A DNA stretch of 7,445 nucleotides, from NCBI GenBank assembly GCA_946479335.1, contig CAMLFP010000280.1, positions 1 through 7,445 on the forward strand, in the 5' to 3' direction. The translations under genes and the position numbers were made by a program. This document shows positions 6,330 through 7,445 of this stretch, piece by piece. Source of the DNA: an uncultured Archangium sp. (lineage in GTDB: Bacteria > Myxococcota > Myxococcia > Myxococcales > Myxococcaceae). Below the pieces are notes generated by a model. That model searched no databases, was not told the DNA's origin, and was given only the letters and a program-made list of their open reading frames with translations. How positions within the stretch are numbered: position 1 is the first letter of the stretch; the number at the start of each line of letters is the position of its first letter.

Positions 6330-7445
6330 CTACGGCACCGCCGTCAACGTCAGCGTCGCGTCATCGCGGATGCGCACCACGCCGAGATTCATGTCAGAGC
6401 TCTGCGTGCCGACGATGGCGGTGAGCGCGCCCTTCGCGACGTCGAAGTCGGCGACGAAGTCACCGCTCAGCGTCATCGGCGACGGCCCGCCCGCGCCGCT
6501 GCCCATCATCGCGCCCATGCCGGCCATGCCCATCATCCCCGCCATCTCCGGCGGCGGCTCGCCCAGCGCGTCGTCTTCTGCCGCGGCCTCGGCGGGCGCG
6601 GCGGCCATCGCCGAACCGGTGGCCATCGTCTTCGCGACGTTCATCTTCGAGCCCACCTGAATGCGCGCGCGCTGCGCGGTGGCCTCCTGCACGGTGACGG
6701 TGGTGGAGGTGCCCATCAGGTCGAAGGTGAAGTGCTGGCCGGTCTGCGCGTCGCCGTCGGGCAGCTTCAGCAGCTCGAGGAACTTCGCGGGCAGCACGTC
6801 GATGTGCTGCGCGTCTTGCCGCACGGCGACGGTGCGCTTGGGCTTCTGCAGCTTCTCGGTCTTCGCGCCGCCCTTCAGCGCGCCGGTCTTCGGGTCGAAC
6901 TCCGCCCACACCGACACCTTCTCCTCGCCGTTGCTGGCCGACGCCTCGGTGCCGAACCCGGTGTTGCGGCCGGAGACCAGCAGCGTGGTGCCGTCGGCTT
7001 CCTTCACCACGTAGACGATCTGCTTGAACCGGAAGTTGCCCTTGGCGTCGATGTCCACCGGGCTGGAGAGCGCCGCGCGCGGCATGTTCTCGAGGCCCGC
7101 GATGCGCTGGCCGGCCGCGTTCATCACGTCGAAGGACTCCACGTACACGATGCCCTGCGCGACGCCGTTGGGCTTCACCTTGTCGATGGCCAGCGCGAAG
7201 CGCGACTTCGTGGTGAAGGTGTCGCTGCCGCCGCCCATGCCTTCCATCGTCACGTGGTCGACGAGGTTCACGTCGAAGCGGTACGTGGCGCCCTTGTTCC
7301 ACTTGTAGAGCAGCTCCACCGCGAAGGCGGGTGAGGCGGGGTTGGCGAGCGCCCTTGTCGCCGCGGCCGCGCTCGCTCCAAGCACACGCGCGGTGTAGCG
7401 ATCCAGGTCGCAGGCCGGGATTTCTTCGGGCGCGATGCCGAAGGG
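6330..7445 (-). CDS. Unrecognised, possibly exported beta-rich protein with Met/Gly-rich insert (probably cut by right edge)
   Basis: I do not recognise this protein confidently. The frame stays open to the right edge (371 residues visible) with no ATG near its beginning. A GTG at 7383-7385 would give 351 residues, but the 20 codons before it use the same high-GC third positions and read like coding sequence, so the start probably lies outside. From 'VELLYKWNKGATYRFDVN' onward it is mostly alternating beta strands, resembling exported proteins of unknown function that begin with 'L.Y.w..G..Y.f' (for example the DUF6263 type; this comparison is weak). Numbered from GTG 7385, an Ala/acidic linker (about 256-280) leads into a Met/Gly/Ala segment (281-304), then the strands resume (MTLSGDFVADFD) and the protein ends in ATLTLTAVP. 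There is no cysteine after the GTG. A stretch of small residues (ASAAAATRALANPASPAFA) could be a poor signal sequence or a linker. It converges on the vWA gene with only 7 bases between stops. Confidence 0.7.
   Translation of the reverse strand, partial: PFGIAPEEIPACDLDRYTARVLGASAAAATRALANPASPAFAVELLYKWNKGATYRFDVNLVDHVTMEGMGGGSDTFTTKSRFALAIDKVKPNGVAQGIVYVESFDVMNAAGQRIAGLENMPRAALSSPVDIDAKGNFRFKQIVYVVKEADGTTLLVSGRNTGFGTEASASNGEEKVSVWAEFDPKTGALKGGAKTEKLQKPKRTVAVRQDAQHIDVLPAKFLELLKLPDGDAQTGQHFTFDLMGTSTTVTVQEATAQRARIQVGSKMNVAKTMATGSAMAAAPAEAAAEDDALGEPPPEMAGMMGMAGMGAMMGSGAGGPSPMTLSGDFVADFDVAKGALTAIVGTQSSDMNLGVVRIRDDATLTLTAVP

Noticed and set aside
7404..7415. Possible lipobox (I-P-A-C) in gene 6
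   Set aside because: The residues before the cysteine are acidic and not hydrophobic, and proline at that position is unusual, so a lipoprotein signal is not supported.

Overview
The window is very GC-rich and tightly packed, with six protein-coding genes and no gene-free stretch longer than about 100 bases. The codon third positions are almost all G or C. That bias, the gene content (a bifunctional malic enzyme, a stand-alone von Willebrand A protein with a degenerate amidotransferase-like domain, a glutaredoxin-fold protein without cysteine) and the long empty open frames on the opposite strand suggest a high-GC proteobacterium or, more likely, a member of the Myxococcota. This placement is inference; no search was run. 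I see no rRNA, tRNA, mobile element, CRISPR array, phage gene or integration scar.

Layout, left to right: (1) positions 2-271, plus strand, the C-terminal DNA-binding end of a Crp/Fnr-type regulator cut by the left edge; (2) 290-1162, minus strand, a short-chain dehydrogenase of the retinol-dehydrogenase-like type, tail-to-tail with the regulator; (3) 1261-1620, plus strand, a small glutaredoxin-fold protein with no cysteine, divergent from the dehydrogenase across about 98 bases; (4) 1705-3996, plus strand, a full-length NADP-type malic enzyme with a C-terminal phosphotransacetylase-like domain (maeB); (5) 4058-6322, plus strand, a membrane-anchored von Willebrand A protein with a cysteine-free amidotransferase-like domain; (6) 6330 to the right edge, minus strand, an unrecognised protein, probably exported, with a methionine/glycine-rich insert, tail-to-tail with gene 5 across 7 bases and apparently cut by the right edge.

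Genes 3, 4 and 5 run in the same direction with gaps of 84 and 61 bases, so they could share a transcript, but no function clearly links them. MaeB connects the TCA cycle to pyruvate and NADPH supply, the glutaredoxin-like protein may relate loosely to redox, and gene 5 belongs to a cell-envelope family often found near MoxR-type ATPases, which are not in this window. None of the four start codons inside the window has a convincing Shine-Dalgarno sequence.

I found no convincing undescribed multi-gene system. The points most worth a second look are the cysteine-free glutaredoxin fold, the Met/Gly-rich insert in gene 6, the hairpin directly before the start of gene 5, and the shared lack of ribosome binding sites.
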